Assembly (NCBI RefSeq): GCF_000024925.1
Contig: NC_013521.1
Location: 806,001-870,000, forward strand
Source of the DNA: Sanguibacter keddieii DSM 10542
GTDB taxonomy: Bacteria > Actinomycetota > Actinomycetes > Actinomycetales > Cellulomonadaceae
Reading direction: 5' to 3'
Length of the DNA stretch: 64,000 nucleotides
This document shows, one piece after another, positions 63,988 through 64,000 of this stretch (the first letter of the stretch is position 1; each line of letters starts with the position of its first letter). Below the pieces are notes generated by a model that saw nothing but the letters and a program-made list of their open reading frames with translations, was not told the DNA's origin and made no database searches. The position numbers and the translations under genes are program-made.

Positions 63988-64000
63988 ATGTCGTCCACCC
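63988..64000 (+). CDS. Start of an unidentified gene (cut by window end)
   Basis: ATG at 63988 with GAGGAG upstream begins an open frame (MSST...) that leaves the window after four codons. The product cannot be named. Confidence 0.5.

Overview
The window comes from a very GC-rich Gram-positive actinobacterium. The signs are strong G/C third-position bias, many GTG starts, a 32-residue bS22-type ribosomal protein, menaquinone-only quinone genes, an FprA-type ferredoxin reductase, and a mycobacterial-style Ser/Thr kinase/PP2C/FHA module. The gene mix (GH51 arabinofuranosidase, Tat-lipoprotein sugar ABC system, Rex, full Nuo operon) fits Micrococcales near Cellulomonas, Oerskovia or Sanguibacter. 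That placement is inference. At least ten promoters have a TANNNT box 6-7 nt from a GTG/ATG, so leaderless transcripts are common here.

Layout. (1) 0.2-1.45 kb: bS22 protein and a LacI-type regulator. (2) 1.49-6.05 kb, minus strand: a compact, lower-GC cassette that reads as an undescribed RiPP pathway. It has a 31-residue precursor with Cys24 and a C-terminal Cys31, a hairpin covering the next ribosome-binding site, a radical SAM protein with an incomplete C-terminal cluster domain, a SAM methyltransferase, an Eis-like tandem-GNAT/SCP2 protein whose acetyl-CoA loop looks lost, and an MFS exporter. (3) 6.4-12.4 kb: a dienelactone-hydrolase-like protein, then an arabinoside ABC transporter (two permeases and a Tat lipoprotein) divergent from a GH51 enzyme, with two matching LacI-type operators between them. 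(4) 12.4-17.9 kb: HAD phosphatase, glutaredoxin, FUSC membrane protein, Rex, a YceI/MarR divergent pair and a histidine phosphatase. (5) 18.0-22.3 kb: system II cytochrome c maturation (ResA-CcdA-ResB-CcsB). (6) 22.4-37.3 kb: menaquinone genes (menE-menA, menB, menC-menD, menF, menG, a geranylgeranyl-reductase-type menJ candidate) with small membrane proteins, a DUF3048 lipoprotein, a TetR regulator and an HtrA protease. (7) 37.3-54.1 kb: complete nuoA-N operon, tightly overlapped. (8) 54.2-64 kb: polyprenyl diphosphate synthase, a phospho-signalling module (PP2C, FHA/zinc-ribbon, membrane kinase, FHA-HTH, LpqN-like), FprA, HtpX and the start of one more gene.

How they work together. Regions 5-8 build an electron-transport chain: polyprenyl tail, naphthoquinone ring, ring prenylation and methylation, tail reduction, then complex I and haem attachment to cytochromes c. 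A perfect Rex operator lies in front of the menJ-nuo operon, and rex itself is in the same window, so the NADH/NAD+ ratio probably sets complex I expression. No menH was found. The part most worth following up is the RiPP-like cassette at 1.49-6.05 kb.
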